Source: Bacteroidota bacterium (GTDB taxonomy: Bacteria > Bacteroidota > Bacteroidia > AKYH767-A > OLB10). From it: 35,757 nt of DNA. Below the pieces are notes generated by a model. That model saw only the letters and a list, made by a program, of their open reading frames with translations. It ran no database searches and had not been told where the DNA came from. The DNA is taken from positions 1-35,757 of the forward strand of contig JADKJB010000021.1 in NCBI GenBank assembly GCA_016722525.1, written 5' to 3'. Each line of letters opens with the position of its first letter. The stretch's first letter is position 1. Below, one piece after another: positions 11,346 through 21,241 of the stretch. The position numbers and the translations under genes are program-made.

Positions 11346-11842
11346 TTAGTACACCTGTTTTTTACCGATCATAGTAGCTCCGATCATAGCAGTCAGAAAC
11401 AGCAAAGCTGAAACTTCGAAAGGGAGCATATATTTATCGTACAATACTTTTCCTAAAACCTCCACCATACCTAGCTGACTATTTCCACCAGGAACGGCTT
11501 GAAGCCCATCAGCACTTTTAAAAATGCTCACTAAAACCAACAGGAACAAACCGCCTGCCACTACGGCTGCGACTTTAGTGAAAGTAAATTATGAGGTTCA
11601 CCATCAGCATTGAGATTCAGCATCATAATCACATACAGGAACAAAACCATAATAGCGCCGGAATATACTATAACATGAACTGCGGCTAGGAACTGAGCAT
11701 TTAGCAGAATATAATGACCTGCAATAGTAAAGAAGCAAAGGATGATATAAAGCACACTATGAACGGGCTTTTTAGAGAAAACCACCATCATTGCGCTAAA
11801 TATGGATAAAAAAGCAAGAATAAAGAATGCGTATTTTGACAT
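11346..11842 (-). CDS. nuoJ: NADH-quinone oxidoreductase subunit J (frameshift)
   Basis: Membrane subunit of complex I with about five helices. The N-terminal part, MSKYAFFILAFLSIFSAMMV, runs to LNADGEPHNLLSLK. A missing base at about 11573 then breaks the frame, and the next frame continues VAAVVAGGLFLLVLVSIFKS to a stop at 11346. The repaired protein has about 165 residues, the usual length for Bacteroidota. The break falls where the chain should continue without interruption, so I read it as a consensus error. The 87-base gap to nuoI is the only noticeable space in this part of the operon, and holds nothing I recognise. Confidence 0.95.
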
Positions 11843-11929
11843 TTATTGTTAATGTGATTTCTTCTTATCTGTGTTACTTTGTTTCAGGGTGCGAAAATAT
11901 GAAATAGCACCGATTACTTAAAATAATAA

Positions 11930-12468
11930 TTAATTTTTACGATGAGCCTGCAAACGTCCTGATATATCCACTCTTTTATCCAGATCGACAGGTTCAACGA
12001 GTTTATCTTTACCGTATATGAATCCCTGACGCTCGTAGCCGGCATAAACTATCTTATCGGTGAGAAAAATAGCCTCTTTGGGGCAGGCTTCCTCGCACAA
12101 TCCACAGAAGATGCAACGAAGCATATTTATCTCATAAACCGAAGCATATTTCTCTCCCTGTACAAATTTTCTTCACCCGGTTTCCGTTCTGAAGCAGTCA
12201 TGGTGATAGCTTCAGCCGGACAAGAAACGGCGCACAATCCGCAAGCGGTACAGTTTTCACGACCAAGTTCATCGCGTTTCAGCACATGTTGACCTCTATA
12301 AACCGCAGTGAAATCTCTTTGAACTTCAGGATAACTGATAGTAGTTTTTTTCCTGAAAAAATGTTTGAAGGTAATTATGAGACCTCCAAAAATAGCCGGA
12401 AGGTAAAGTTTCTCAATGAAACTCATCTCCTTCTTAACTACCACTTTCGATCGATTCGTTAGCTGCAT
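11930..12468 (-). CDS. nuoI: NADH-quinone oxidoreductase subunit I, two [4Fe-4S] ferredoxin-like (frameshift)
   Basis: Peripheral-arm subunit carrying clusters N6a and N6b, passing electrons toward NuoB. The two cluster motifs are CTACGLCAVSCPAEAI and CIFCGLCEEACPKEAI, each CxxCxxCxxxCP. They lie in different raw frames, because an indel at about 12151-12157 breaks the link; the repaired join reads EKYASVYEINMLRC. The repaired protein has about 180 residues, the normal size. It lies 17 bases after nuoH. The apparent start at MLRC in the second frame is internal and not a real start. Confidence 0.95.
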
Positions 12469-12485
12469 GCTACGTATTTATAATA

Positions 12486-13531
12486 TTATAATGAAGTACT
12501 CCAAAGATCATGTTTCCACAGCAGGACAACTGCTGTAAGAACAATATTTAACACTGCCAGCGGAAGCAACACCTGCCAACCCCCTCTCATCAACTGATCG
12601 TATCTGAATCTGGGGATAGTCCAGCGAATCCACATAAAAAGAAGATGAAGAAGAATATTTTACCAAAGAAAATAAAGGTTCCTAGCAGAGACACCATATT
12701 ATGAGATAGTCCTAAGCTATTAATGAAAGGGAAATTAAATCCACCAAAATACAAGCACACGATAATAGCTGAAGAGATAAACATATTAATATATTCAGCA
12801 AAGAGATAAAAGCCGAGTTTCATACTGGAGTATTCTGTGTGATAACCGCCAACCAGTTCAGTTTCGCATTCAGGAAGATCAAAAGGAGTACGATTTGTTT
12901 CGGCGAAGGCACAAACAAGAAAAAGCAAAAATCCCAGAGGCTGCACAAAAACATTCCAGTGTGCGCCAGGTTGTCCGAGGACAATCTCACGAATGCTAAG
13001 GGTACCGGTCATCATTACCAAAGCAATAATCGACATACCCATTGCCAGTTCGTAGCTAATCATTTGCGATGAGGCCCGAAGGGCGCCTAGCATAGAAAAT
13101 TTATTATTGGAGGCCCAGCCGCCGATCATAATTCCATATACACCAATTGATACTACGCCAAAAACATACAGGATACCGATATTCACATCGGTAATCTGCA
13201 TCATATATTCATTTCCATTAATTATAAGAGAGTTACCCCAGGGAATGACCACTCCGGTCATACACGCTGTTAACATGGCAATAGAGGGACCGAGAATAAA
13301 AAGTGCTTTATCGGCATGACTCGGAATAATTTCTTCTTTCATGAACATTTTCACTCCATCAGCCAGAGGCTGCAACAGGCCGAAAGGGCCTGCTCTGTTA
13401 GGGCCAATTCTATCCTGAAAAAAAGCTGCAACTTTTCGTTCAGCATAGGTAGAATACATAGCTATTAGCAAAGACACAGCAAAAACAGCTATAACAAATA
13501 CAATTTTAAATACCAGATCAGCAGTTTCCAT
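12486..13531 (-). CDS. nuoH: NADH-quinone oxidoreductase subunit H (frameshift near C-terminus)
   Basis: Membrane subunit that forms much of the quinone-binding chamber with NuoB and NuoD. Signatures include YAERKVAAFFQDRIGPNRAG and FAETNRTPFDLPECETELVG. The raw frame ends at 12590, but an indel in the A run at about 12636-12640 restores MWIRWTIPRFRYDQLMRGGW and a stop at 12486, giving about 348 residues, as usual for the family. MWIRWT.PR.R.DQLM is a strongly conserved NuoH motif, so the frameshift is almost certainly not biological. The gap to nuoG is 17 bases. Confidence 0.96.
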
Positions 13532-13548
13532 AAAATTTTATCTCTCTG

Positions 13549-14531
13549 TTATTTTGAATTCTGGTGTGATTTTTCTGAAATTTCTTTTTGACGGGAAACA
13601 TCTATTTTGAGTTGTTTGAGTAACTCATAATGATTCTGCGCTATTACTGATTGTCTGTCAATTTTTCGAGGTCCTTCAATTTTCCAATCAGCAACCTCTT
13701 TTTTCTCGAAACGGCAATCATTACAAATCCATGATTCAACTTCGCCATAGGTATCTTTACGACCGGTAACTCTGAGTACTTCATCACCACTCATCCAGAG
13801 AGCTACTTTTCCACTACATTTAGAGCACTCACGGTGTGCATCCATAGGTTTAGTGAACCACACCCTGCTTTTAAAACGGAACGTCCGATCGGTGAGGGCA
13901 CCGACAGGGCAAACGTCAATCATATTGCCTGAAAAATCATTTTCAACAACATTCTGGATATACGTACTTATTTCTGAAACATCGCCGCGATTGATAACTC
14001 CGTGTACCCGGCCATCACATAACTGATCGGCTACTTTTACACAACGGTAACACAAAATGCAGCGGGTCATATGGAGCTTAATCTTTCACCAATATCTATC
14101 TTTTCAAACTCTCTTCTTTTGAATTCATACCTCGACTTACTAAGCCCGTGCTGATAACTTAAATCCTGAAGATGACATTCACCGGCCTGATCACAGATCG
14201 GACAATCAAGGGGATGGTTGATCAATAAAAATTCAACAACACCTTTTCTGGCTTCTAAGAGATCAGGAGAAATCATATTTTCCACTACCATTCCATCCAT
14301 GATTGGGGTACGGCAGGAGGCAACGGGTTTAGGCATTGGGCGAGTATCTTTCGCAGAGCCTTGAGAAACTTTCACAATACAAGTTCTGCAATAGCCGCCG
14401 CTGGTATCCAATTTTGAATAATAACACATGGCAGGAGGCACTACATCACCGCCGATCATTCGGGCGGCCTGAAGGATAGTAGTGCCTTCGGGAACTTCAA
14501 TTTCAATATTATCAATAGTAACTTTTGCCAT
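13549..14531 (-). CDS. nuoG: NADH-quinone oxidoreductase subunit G, short form (frameshift)
   Basis: Iron-sulfur subunit of the peripheral arm. The [2Fe-2S] N1b ligands are in CYYSKLDTSGGYCRTC with VASCRTP, the N5 His-Cys ligands in HPLDCPICDQAGEC, and the N4 ligands in CILCYRC with DVCPVG. An indel at about 14077-14090 splits the frame, and the repaired join reads LHMTRCILC. The repaired length is about 328 residues, against roughly 900 in E. coli: the molybdopterin-oxidoreductase-like domain is absent, as I recall for other Bacteroidota. A further four-cysteine motif follows at the C-terminal side, CSKC and CNDC separated by 30 residues, in the place of the N7 ligand region. Lies between nuoF and nuoH. 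Confidence 0.94.
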
Positions 14532-14563
14532 CGTTTATTATGATAGTCACGATTTATATATAA

Positions 14564-15910
14564 TTAGTATACCGGTTGAAGATTATTTACCCGGTAATAA
14601 TGTTTGATGTCCTTAATTTTTTCGGGGTTACGAACATAGTCCTCAAATTCACTTCTAAAATGACGTATAGCAGCTGCAACAGGCCAGGCGGCAGCTTCAC
14701 CGAGTGGACAAATAGTTTTACCTTCTATTTTACTTTGAATATCCCATAACAAATCAATGTCGGCAATAGTAGCATGACCCTCCATAAATTTGTGAAGGAT
14801 TTTCTCCATCCATCCGGTTCCTTCACGGCAAGGGCTACATTGGCCACAACTTTCGTGATGATAAAAACGCGTGAAGTTCCAAAGATTTTTCACGATACTG
14901 GTATCCTCATCCATTACAATAAATCCTCCTGAACCAAGCATAGTACCTGTAATAAAGCCACCATCAGCTAATGATTCATAAGTCATCAGTCGAGGCTCCC
15001 CTTTAGCAGTGGTAAGAATCAGATCTGCTGGAAGAATAGGCACCGAAGATCCACTTGCAACAACAGCTTTTAATTTTTTACCATTTTTTATTCCACCACA
15101 ATATTTTTCTGAGTAAATAAATTCTTCTACCGGAAGTCCAAGTTCAATTTCATAAACGCCGGGTTTATTGATATGACCGCAAGCAGAAATTAATTTTGTT
15201 CCGGTACTTTTGCCTATTCCCACTTTTGCATATTCATCGCCACCCATATTAACTATGTGCGGCACTGCAGCTATGGTTTCAACGTTATTCACAACTGTTG
15301 GGCAACCCCAAAGTCCTTTTACAGCAGGGAAAGGAGGTTTTATTCTTGGGTTCCCTCTTTTTCCTTCGAGCGATTCCAACAAAGCAGTTTCTTCACCACA
15401 TATATAAGCACCTCCGCCGGGATGAACATAAAGGTCGAGAGAAAACCCGGATCCCAGAATATTTTTACCCAACAATCCGGCTTCATATGCTTCGGCAATG
15501 GCTTCTTCCAGGATATGATACACATAAAGCATCTCACCTCTAATATAAATGTAGGCTGTTTCGGCACCGAGAGCAAAACTGGAAACAATCATACCCTCTA
15601 CTAACGCATGGGGTATATGTGCCATCAGGAAACGATCTTTAAAAGTACCCGGTTCACTTTCATCTGCATTACAAACCAGATAGCGAGGCACTCCGGCGGG
15701 TTTGGCAAGGAAACTCCATTTCATGCCAGTAGGAAAACCTGCTCCTCCCCGACCTCTTAAACCCGATTTTTTAACTTCTTCAGTAACCTCATCAGGTTTC
15801 ATGGTACGCAATGCCTTTTCAAGACTTGCATAACCGCCATTTGCACGGTAAGCATGAATGCCTTTAATACCAGGCACGTCAATATTTTTGAGAAGTATTT
15901 GCTTACTCAT
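14564..15910 (-). CDS. nuoF: NADH-quinone oxidoreductase subunit F, NADH- and FMN-binding
   Basis: Catalytic subunit that oxidises NADH with FMN and passes electrons to cluster N3. It is intact at 448 residues. The FMN/NADH glycine-rich region is GLRGRGGAGFPTGMKWSF, a second glycine-rich stretch is PGGGAYICGEETALLES, and the [4Fe-4S] ligands are SCGQCSPCREGTGW with a distant cysteine in TICPLGE. I use the ATG at 15910 (MSKQILLKN). An upstream TTG at 15916 is in frame but would overlap the nuoE stop. The gap to nuoE is 2 bases, so the two are probably translationally coupled, as their products form the NADH module together. Confidence 0.97.
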   Translation of the reverse strand: MSKQILLKNIDVPGIKGIHAYRANGGYASLEKALRTMKPDEVTEEVKKSGLRGRGGAGFPTGMKWSFLAKPAGVPRYLVCNADESEPGTFKDRFLMAHIPHALVEGMIVSSFALGAETAYIYIRGEMLYVYHILEEAIAEAYEAGLLGKNILGSGFSLDLYVHPGGGAYICGEETALLESLEGKRGNPRIKPPFPAVKGLWGCPTVVNNVETIAAVPHIVNMGGDEYAKVGIGKSTGTKLISACGHINKPGVYEIELGLPVEEFIYSEKYCGGIKNGKKLKAVVASGSSVPILPADLILTTAKGEPRLMTYESLADGGFITGTMLGSGGFIVMDEDTSIVKNLWNFTRFYHHESCGQCSPCREGTGWMEKILHKFMEGHATIADIDLLWDIQSKIEGKTICPLGEAAAWPVAAAIRHFRSEFEDYVRNPEKIKDIKHYYRVNNLQPVY

Positions 15911-15912
15911 AA

Positions 15913-16461
15913 TCAAGCTTTAATCTTGTCTTTTGTCCAATGAGAGATATAACCGGTACTTTCTGAATCATATTTATCCAGGATAGCATCCACTTTTTCA
16001 CAGGTAAGGTGCTCGTGATAAGTTTGACCTACCTGCATCATCGGCGCTGATCCACAGGAAGCGAGGCATTCCACAGTTTTAAGAGTAAACATTCCATCAG
16101 CGGATGTTTGTCCCTCTTTCACGCCTAATTTCTTTTCAATAAACTTCACAATATCTTCAGCCCCTAACAACCAGCATGGTCCGGTGCGACAAACCTCAAT
16201 CACACATTTGCCAACGGGTTTCAGATTGAACATTGAATAAAAAGAAGCCACTTCATACACTTCTATTGGCTGTATATTTAATATTTCCGCGACCTTATCC
16301 ATTACAGGAGCACTCAACCATCCCTGAAATTCTGCTTGCGCAATATGCAACAAAGGCAGAATTGCAGATTTCTGTTTTCCATCAGGATAACGCCGAATAA
16401 TTTTTTGAATCAGCGCACCGGCATCATCAGAAAATACTACATCACTTTTATCTTTAAACAT
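15913..16461 (-). CDS. nuoE: NADH-quinone oxidoreductase subunit E, [2Fe-2S] thioredoxin-like
   Basis: Peripheral-arm subunit that carries cluster N1a next to NuoF. It is intact at 182 residues. Ligands are the cysteines of CRTGPCWLLG and CLASCGSAPMMQV, the family pattern C-x4-C and C-x3-C. The N-terminal helical part includes ILPLLHIAQAEFQGWLS, typical of NuoE. The gap of 120 bases to nuoD is longer than most others in this operon and contains no gene. Confidence 0.97.
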   Translation of the reverse strand: MFKDKSDVVFSDDAGALIQKIIRRYPDGKQKSAILPLLHIAQAEFQGWLSAPVMDKVAEILNIQPIEVYEVASFYSMFNLKPVGKCVIEVCRTGPCWLLGAEDIVKFIEKKLGVKEGQTSADGMFTLKTVECLASCGSAPMMQVGQTYHEHLTCEKVDAILDKYDSESTGYISHWTKDKIKA

Positions 16462-16581
16462 GGATCAATAATGAGAAATAAACTATTCTAATTGTGAGAT
16501 TATATATGAGTCGGCAAAATTATTTTTTTCAAAAACTTTGCAGAAGTAATTGCTATATTTTACTATTAAATTTTGCATTGA

Positions 16582-17810
16582 TTAAGCATCTAATTCACCG
16601 GCAATAACATTCATTGAGCTCATAGTTAGAATCGCATCAGAGAGCATATTACCTTTAATCATTTCAGGGTATGCCTGGTAAAAAATAAAACAAGGGCGGC
16701 GGAAGTGCAATCGGTAGGGTGTTCTGCCACCATCGCTAACAAGATAAAATCCCAGCTCTCCGTTTCCACCTTCAACACAATGGTACACTTCACCTTTCGG
16801 GATTTCAGTTTCTCCCATAACAATTTTGAAATGCCATATCAAACCTTCCATCGAATTATACACCTCCTCTTTGGGAGGCAAATAAAATTCAGGAACTTCG
16901 GCATGAAAGGATGTTTGGTCTTCCAATTTTGCCAGCTTATCAATAGCTTGTCGGATGATGCTTAAACTTTCCCACATTTCTTCCTGACGAACCATAAAGC
17001 GATCATAAGTATCACCCTGTGTACCAATAGGAATTTTAAAATCAAAATCTTCATAGGATGAATAGGGGTTCATCACACGGATGTCGTAGTCCAGTCCTGC
17101 TGCCCTGAGATTAGGTCCGGTAAAACCGTAGCTGAGTGCACTTTCAAGACTAATAGGACCGGCACCGATGGTACGATCCATAAATATTCTGTTACGACTC
17201 AACAGGTTTTCAAATTCTTTTAAAACTGGAGGAAATTCTTTTAACATCTTTTCAATTTTCAACCAGGCATTCTGATTAAAATCACGCTCGAGACCTCCAA
17301 TTCTGCCAATGTTAGTTGTTAAGCGAGCGCCACAAATCTCTTCATAAATCTCATAGATTTTTCGCGTTCCTGAAACAGGTATACGAAACCCGTTAGTGCA
17401 CCTGAATCCACGCCTATTACTGCATTACAAACAATATGATCAGAAATTCGAGCCAACTCCATAATTATGATGCGGAGATATTCAACACGCTTAGGAAGTT
17501 TTGCCCCAATTAGTTTTTCAACTGTCATGTGCCATCCCATATTGTTAATTGGAGAGGAGCAATAGTTCAAACGGTCGGTGATGGGTGTAATCTGATAATA
17601 AGGACGATGTTCCGCAAGTTTCTCGAATGCTCTGTGAATATAACCGATGGTAGGTTCTGATTCAACAATAATTTCACCATCCATTTTAATCACATTCTGA
17701 AAAATACCATGGGTAGCAGGATGTGTTGGTCCCAGATTAATGGTAGTATAAACCTTTTCAGGTTCAGCAAAATGGGTTTGAGGTGGTATATTTATTTTAT
17801 CGTCTTTCAT
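16582..17810 (-). CDS. nuoD: NADH-quinone oxidoreductase subunit D (frameshift)
   Basis: The 49-kDa-type subunit that binds quinone with NuoB and NuoH. The motif LGPTHPATHGIFQ with the quinone-site histidine, and DRLNYCSSPINNMGW with the conserved tyrosine, are visible. The frame is lost in the A run at about 17358-17362. Adding one base restores EKIYEIYEEICGARLTTNIG and joins the two halves into about 409 residues, the usual length. NuoC and NuoD are separate here, unlike the fused NuoCD of enterobacteria. The C-terminal end MSSMNVIAGELDA fits the family, which usually ends in DR or a similar polar pair. Confidence 0.96.
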
Positions 17811-17952
17811 AATTTAATTTTCGCTGGCAGAAAATTTTCAGATACTTCTATTTTCCAAGGGCAAGAATAATTTTTATTTTACATTAACAGCAACCTGCAT
17901 CTAAACAATTCCGACCATGAATTAAGAACTGCTGTCAGCCGGAATATTTTTA

Positions 17953-18456
17953 TCATCTTCCAAACATTGAATCATCTTTATCTTTTCTGAACGGATCTTC
18001 CAGAGGAAACTCTTTTCGCAGCGGCCAACCTTCCAAACTGTCCATATTTAATATTCTTCGCAAATCGGGATGACTGGTGAAACGGAATCCAAAAAAATCG
18101 TAAGCTTCACGTTCCATCCAGTTAGCTGCTTTATAAATATCGGTAAGGGTTGGATAAACGGGTGGATCCTCATTGGTAAAAGCTTTCAATCTTATTCTGA
18201 AATTATTTACAAAGCTATGCAACTGATAAACCATGGCAAATTTTTGAGGAGCATCAGGAAAGTGCATACCGCAGCATGTGGTAAGAAACTTAAATTCCAT
18301 GGATGGTTCATTATATAAAAAACGAATCACATCTTTAATTGCATCCTTTGACACTGTAATAGTAAGGAAATCGTAAGGTGTTTCGACAGAAATTAATTTA
18401 TCAGGAAACTGATTTCGCAGTGCCTCTTCAATTGACTGGTGGTTCAATACTGACAT
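17953..18456 (-). CDS. nuoC: NADH-quinone oxidoreductase subunit C
   Basis: The 30-kDa-type subunit of the peripheral arm, without redox centres, needed for assembly next to NuoD. It is intact at 167 residues. The family signature is WMEREAYDFFGFRFTSHPDL followed by RRILN and GWPLRKEFPLED. It lies 7 bases after nuoB. The 142-base gap to nuoD holds no open frame of interest; a weak inverted repeat (TTCCG/CGGAA) is present there but is too short to call. Confidence 0.97.
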   Translation of the reverse strand: MSVLNHQSIEEALRNQFPDKLISVETPYDFLTITVSKDAIKDVIRFLYNEPSMEFKFLTTCCGMHFPDAPQKFAMVYQLHSFVNNFRIRLKAFTNEDPPVYPTLTDIYKAANWMEREAYDFFGFRFTSHPDLRRILNMDSLEGWPLRKEFPLEDPFRKDKDDSMFGR

Positions 18457-18463
18457 ACTAAAA

Positions 18464-19000
18464 TTATTCTATTCCGTAAGAGGCTAACAGTTCTTTGTAT
18501 TCTTGTGAATCGCGGCGACGCAAAGATTCATTTTGAACGAGGTCTTGAATTCGAAGTACACCGTCAAGAATTTGTTCGGGACGAGGTGGGCAACCAGGCA
18601 CATAAACATCCACCGGTATGATTCTATCTATACCTTGTAAGACGCTATAAGTGTCAAAAATACCTCCACTGGAAGCACAGGCACCTACAGACAACACCCA
18701 TCTTGGCTCAGCCATTTGTTCGTATACCTGACGCAATACGGGTCCCATTTTTTTTGCGATTGTTCCCATCACCATCAATAAATCAGCTTGACGGGGAGAG
18801 AAGCTTAGCCTTTCAGATCCAAATCTGGCAAAATCATAATGAGCACCAATGGTAGCCATAAATTCAATACCACAACATGAGGTAGCGAACGGCAAGGGCC
18901 ATAACGAATTTTTCCGGGCCATTCCGACCATTTTATCCAGACTTGTTGCAAAAAAACCAGGGCCTTCAAAGCCTTCAGGTGCTTTAGTTACATCAACCAT
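18464..19000 (-). CDS. nuoB: NADH-quinone oxidoreductase subunit B, cluster N2
   Basis: Peripheral-arm subunit holding [4Fe-4S] cluster N2, the direct electron donor to quinone. It is intact at 178 residues. The four ligands are the tandem cysteines of SCCGIEFMA (residues 42-43), VGACASSGG and PGCPPRPEQ. The N-terminal stretch (residues 16-35) is the usual variable extension. It starts 71 bases after nuoA ends and is followed closely by nuoC. Confidence 0.98.
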   Translation of the reverse strand: MVDVTKAPEGFEGPGFFATSLDKMVGMARKNSLWPLPFATSCCGIEFMATIGAHYDFARFGSERLSFSPRQADLLMVMGTIAKKMGPVLRQVYEQMAEPRWVLSVGACASSGGIFDTYSVLQGIDRIIPVDVYVPGCPPRPEQILDGVLRIQDLVQNESLRRRDSQEYKELLASYGIE

Positions 19001-19071
19001 TTCAGTTATTAATACACTGTTACTAATTCAAATTCCAATCTATTCCTACAACAAAAAATCGATACCCGCTA

Positions 19072-19443
19072 TTACTCCCATTTCAATGCGCCTTTCCTGA
19101 CAATATAAAGGAAACCGAGCATGAAAAGACTTATGAATATAATCATTTCAACAAATCCATATAAACCAAGATGCAGAAAATTCACGGCCCATGGATACAT
19201 GAAAATAACTTCCACATCAAACAAAACAAACAAAATTGCAACCAGCAAGTATTTGATTGAAAACGGAATCCTGGAGTTTCCCTGTGGTTCAATTCCACAT
19301 TCAAAGGTATCCAGTTTGATTTTTGATTTTCTTTGGGGGCCTAATAAGTGCGTAAAAAAAATGGTCGTAAGCACAAATCCGATCGCGACAACAAACATCA
19401 AAACCATTGGAAGATAATCGGCGGGGACGCTTAGCAAAACCAT
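19072..19443 (-). CDS. nuoA: NADH-quinone oxidoreductase subunit A
   Basis: Small three-helix membrane subunit, first gene of the complex I operon. It is intact at 123 residues. The loop between helices 1 and 2 has the conserved TFECGIEPQGNSRIPFSIKY, and helix 2 contains ILFVLFDVEVIFMYPWA with the conserved acidic residues. It is divergent from crtI, and the nearest -7 box lies at 19501-19508, about 58 bases upstream, so this is where the nuo transcript probably starts. Confidence 0.98.
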   Translation of the reverse strand: MVLLSVPADYLPMVLMFVVAIGFVLTTIFFTHLLGPQRKSKIKLDTFECGIEPQGNSRIPFSIKYLLVAILFVLFDVEVIFMYPWAVNFLHLGLYGFVEMIIFISLFMLGFLYIVRKGALKWE

Positions 19444-19761
19444 AATCTTTTATATTTGATTGAATAACAATTCCTTTGATAGAAGAGTTTAAATATGCGA
19501 CAAAATTACATTTTTTTGGTACTGGAAAAATAAATTTCACCACTTAATATTAACAAGAGTAGGAAATAGCCATATCAAAAAAAACAGAATCAATTCCATT
19601 TACTTCTAAAAAAAACTTATCGGCAATCGGATTTGTTATTTGCTTACATTTGCGTTTCAATGGTTATTGATTTAACAATTGAATGTTAATGCGTTGCGAA
19701 TAAATTAATCGTATTAAATCACCTCCTACTCACCCAATATTTTTCTCAGTTACTAAAAGAA
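19444..19761. promoter_or_regulatory. Divergent promoter region between nuoA and crtI
   Basis: This gap of 318 bases separates the complex I operon (left) from the carotenoid genes (right). It contains a minus-strand -7 box TAATTTTG at 19501-19508, facing nuoA, and a plus-strand -7 box TACATTTG at 19645-19652, facing crtI. Neither has a good TTG at the expected -33 distance. A nine-codon open frame (MVIDLTIEC) lies at 19660-19689 and a copy of the 16S rRNA tail sequence ATCACCTCCT at 19718-19727. No other gene is visible. Confidence 0.55.
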
Positions 19762-21241
19762 ATGTCCAAAAAAGTATTGATAATCGGAACTGGATTAGGT
19801 GCCCTTGCAACAGCCTTACGTTTAACATCCAAGGGCTATGAGGTGGAGATGCTGGAGAAATACCACAGTCCTGGTGGAAGGTTAAATTTAATCCAAAAGG
19901 ACGGTTTCACCTTTGATATGGGACCTTCATTTTTCTCCATGAGTTATGAATTTACAGAACTTTTTAAATCTTGCGGTATCCCCAACCCTTTGAAGTTAAA
20001 TGAATTAAACCCTTTGTATTCAGTTTATTTCGAAGGAAAAAATCGCCCTTTTAATATCTACAAGGATCTCGACCTACTGGAAAAAGAATTTATAGGCATT
20101 GAAAACAACATGGCTTCAAAAACCATGAAATATCTGGAAGCTGCCGGCAAATTATTTCATGACACCGAAAACATCGTTATCAAACAAAACTTCGACAGCA
20201 AACTTGACTATTTGACTCAGCTCGTTAGGGTTCCCTGGAAGCATGCACCTAAAATGATCAGGTCCATGTGGCAGGAATTAGAAAGAAACTTTGATTCACA
20301 GGAAGTTAAAGTAATCTTTTCGTTAGTGGCCTTCTTTTTAGGTTCAACACCTTTTCAAACTCCGGCAGTTTACAGTTTGCTCAATTACACAGAACTCAAG
20401 CATGACGGTTATTGGAATGTGCAGGGAGGAATGTACAAAATTGTGGAAAAAATTAAGGAAATCCTGGATACCCGAGGTGTAAAATTTCACTTCAATACTG
20501 AAATAGTCCGAGTAGAATCAGAATCCGAAAATAACCGGTTTTATTGATCAAAATCAAAAAAAATGGACTGCAGACGTATATGTTTCTAATTCTGACGCAG
20601 CGTCTTTTAGAGGAACAGTTTTAAACAGACCCAAATACAGCACTGCCAAGCTGGATGCTATGGAATGGACGCTTTCCCCTTTCACTATTTATTTAGGTGT
20701 AAAGGGCAAGTTGAAAAACATCAACCATCATAATTACTTTCTAGGAAATAATTTCAATGAGTATGCTGATACCATTTTCAAAACCGGGGTGAGTCCTCAA
20801 AAGCCCTATTATTATGTAAATGTAAGCTCAAAATCCAATCCTGAATCAGCGCCCGAAGGATGTGAAAATATTTTTATATTGTGTCCGGTTCCCGATTTAA
20901 GGCACAAGCCCGATTGGTCGGACACCAATACTTTGGCAGATAACATTATTTCAGATTTATCGAAACGAATTGATTTTGACCTTGAAGCAAACACTCTTAC
21001 TAAAACCATTTTAAATCCTGTTGATTGGCAAGATAAGTTTAACCTTTACAGAGGCAGTGGTTTAGGACTGGCACATGGCCTGAATCAAATTGGCGGGTTA
21101 CGACCAGCGAATAAAGACGAAGTATTTAATAACCTGTATTATGTTGGAGCAAGCACCTTACCCGGTACAGGATTACCAATAGTAGTTATAAGTTCACGTC
21201 TCGTTACAGAGCGAATAGAAAAAGATCATGCAGGAATATGA
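19762..21241 (+). CDS. crtI: CrtI-family phytoene desaturase (frameshift)
   Basis: FAD-dependent carotenoid desaturase that introduces double bases into phytoene-type C40 polyenes. The N-terminal Rossmann motif is VLIIGTGLGALATALRL, with the downstream GGRLNLIQKDGFTFDMGPSF. The C-terminal family motif reads YVGASTLPGTGLPIVVISSR. An extra C at about 20535-20536 breaks the frame; without it the chain reads NGFIDQNQKKWTADVYVSNS and gives about 492 residues, the normal size. The last 14 bases overlap crtB, so the two genes are coupled. The exact product (lycopene, or fewer desaturations) cannot be told from sequence. Confidence 0.93.

Noticed and set aside
15257..15604. Plus-strand open frames opposite nuoF
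   Set aside because: They lie fully inside nuoF, with no family features and no promoter or start context; shadows of the coding frame.
19718..19727. Minus-strand Shine-Dalgarno sequence AGGAGGTGAT
   Set aside because: No start codon and no open frame follow within a useful distance on that strand.
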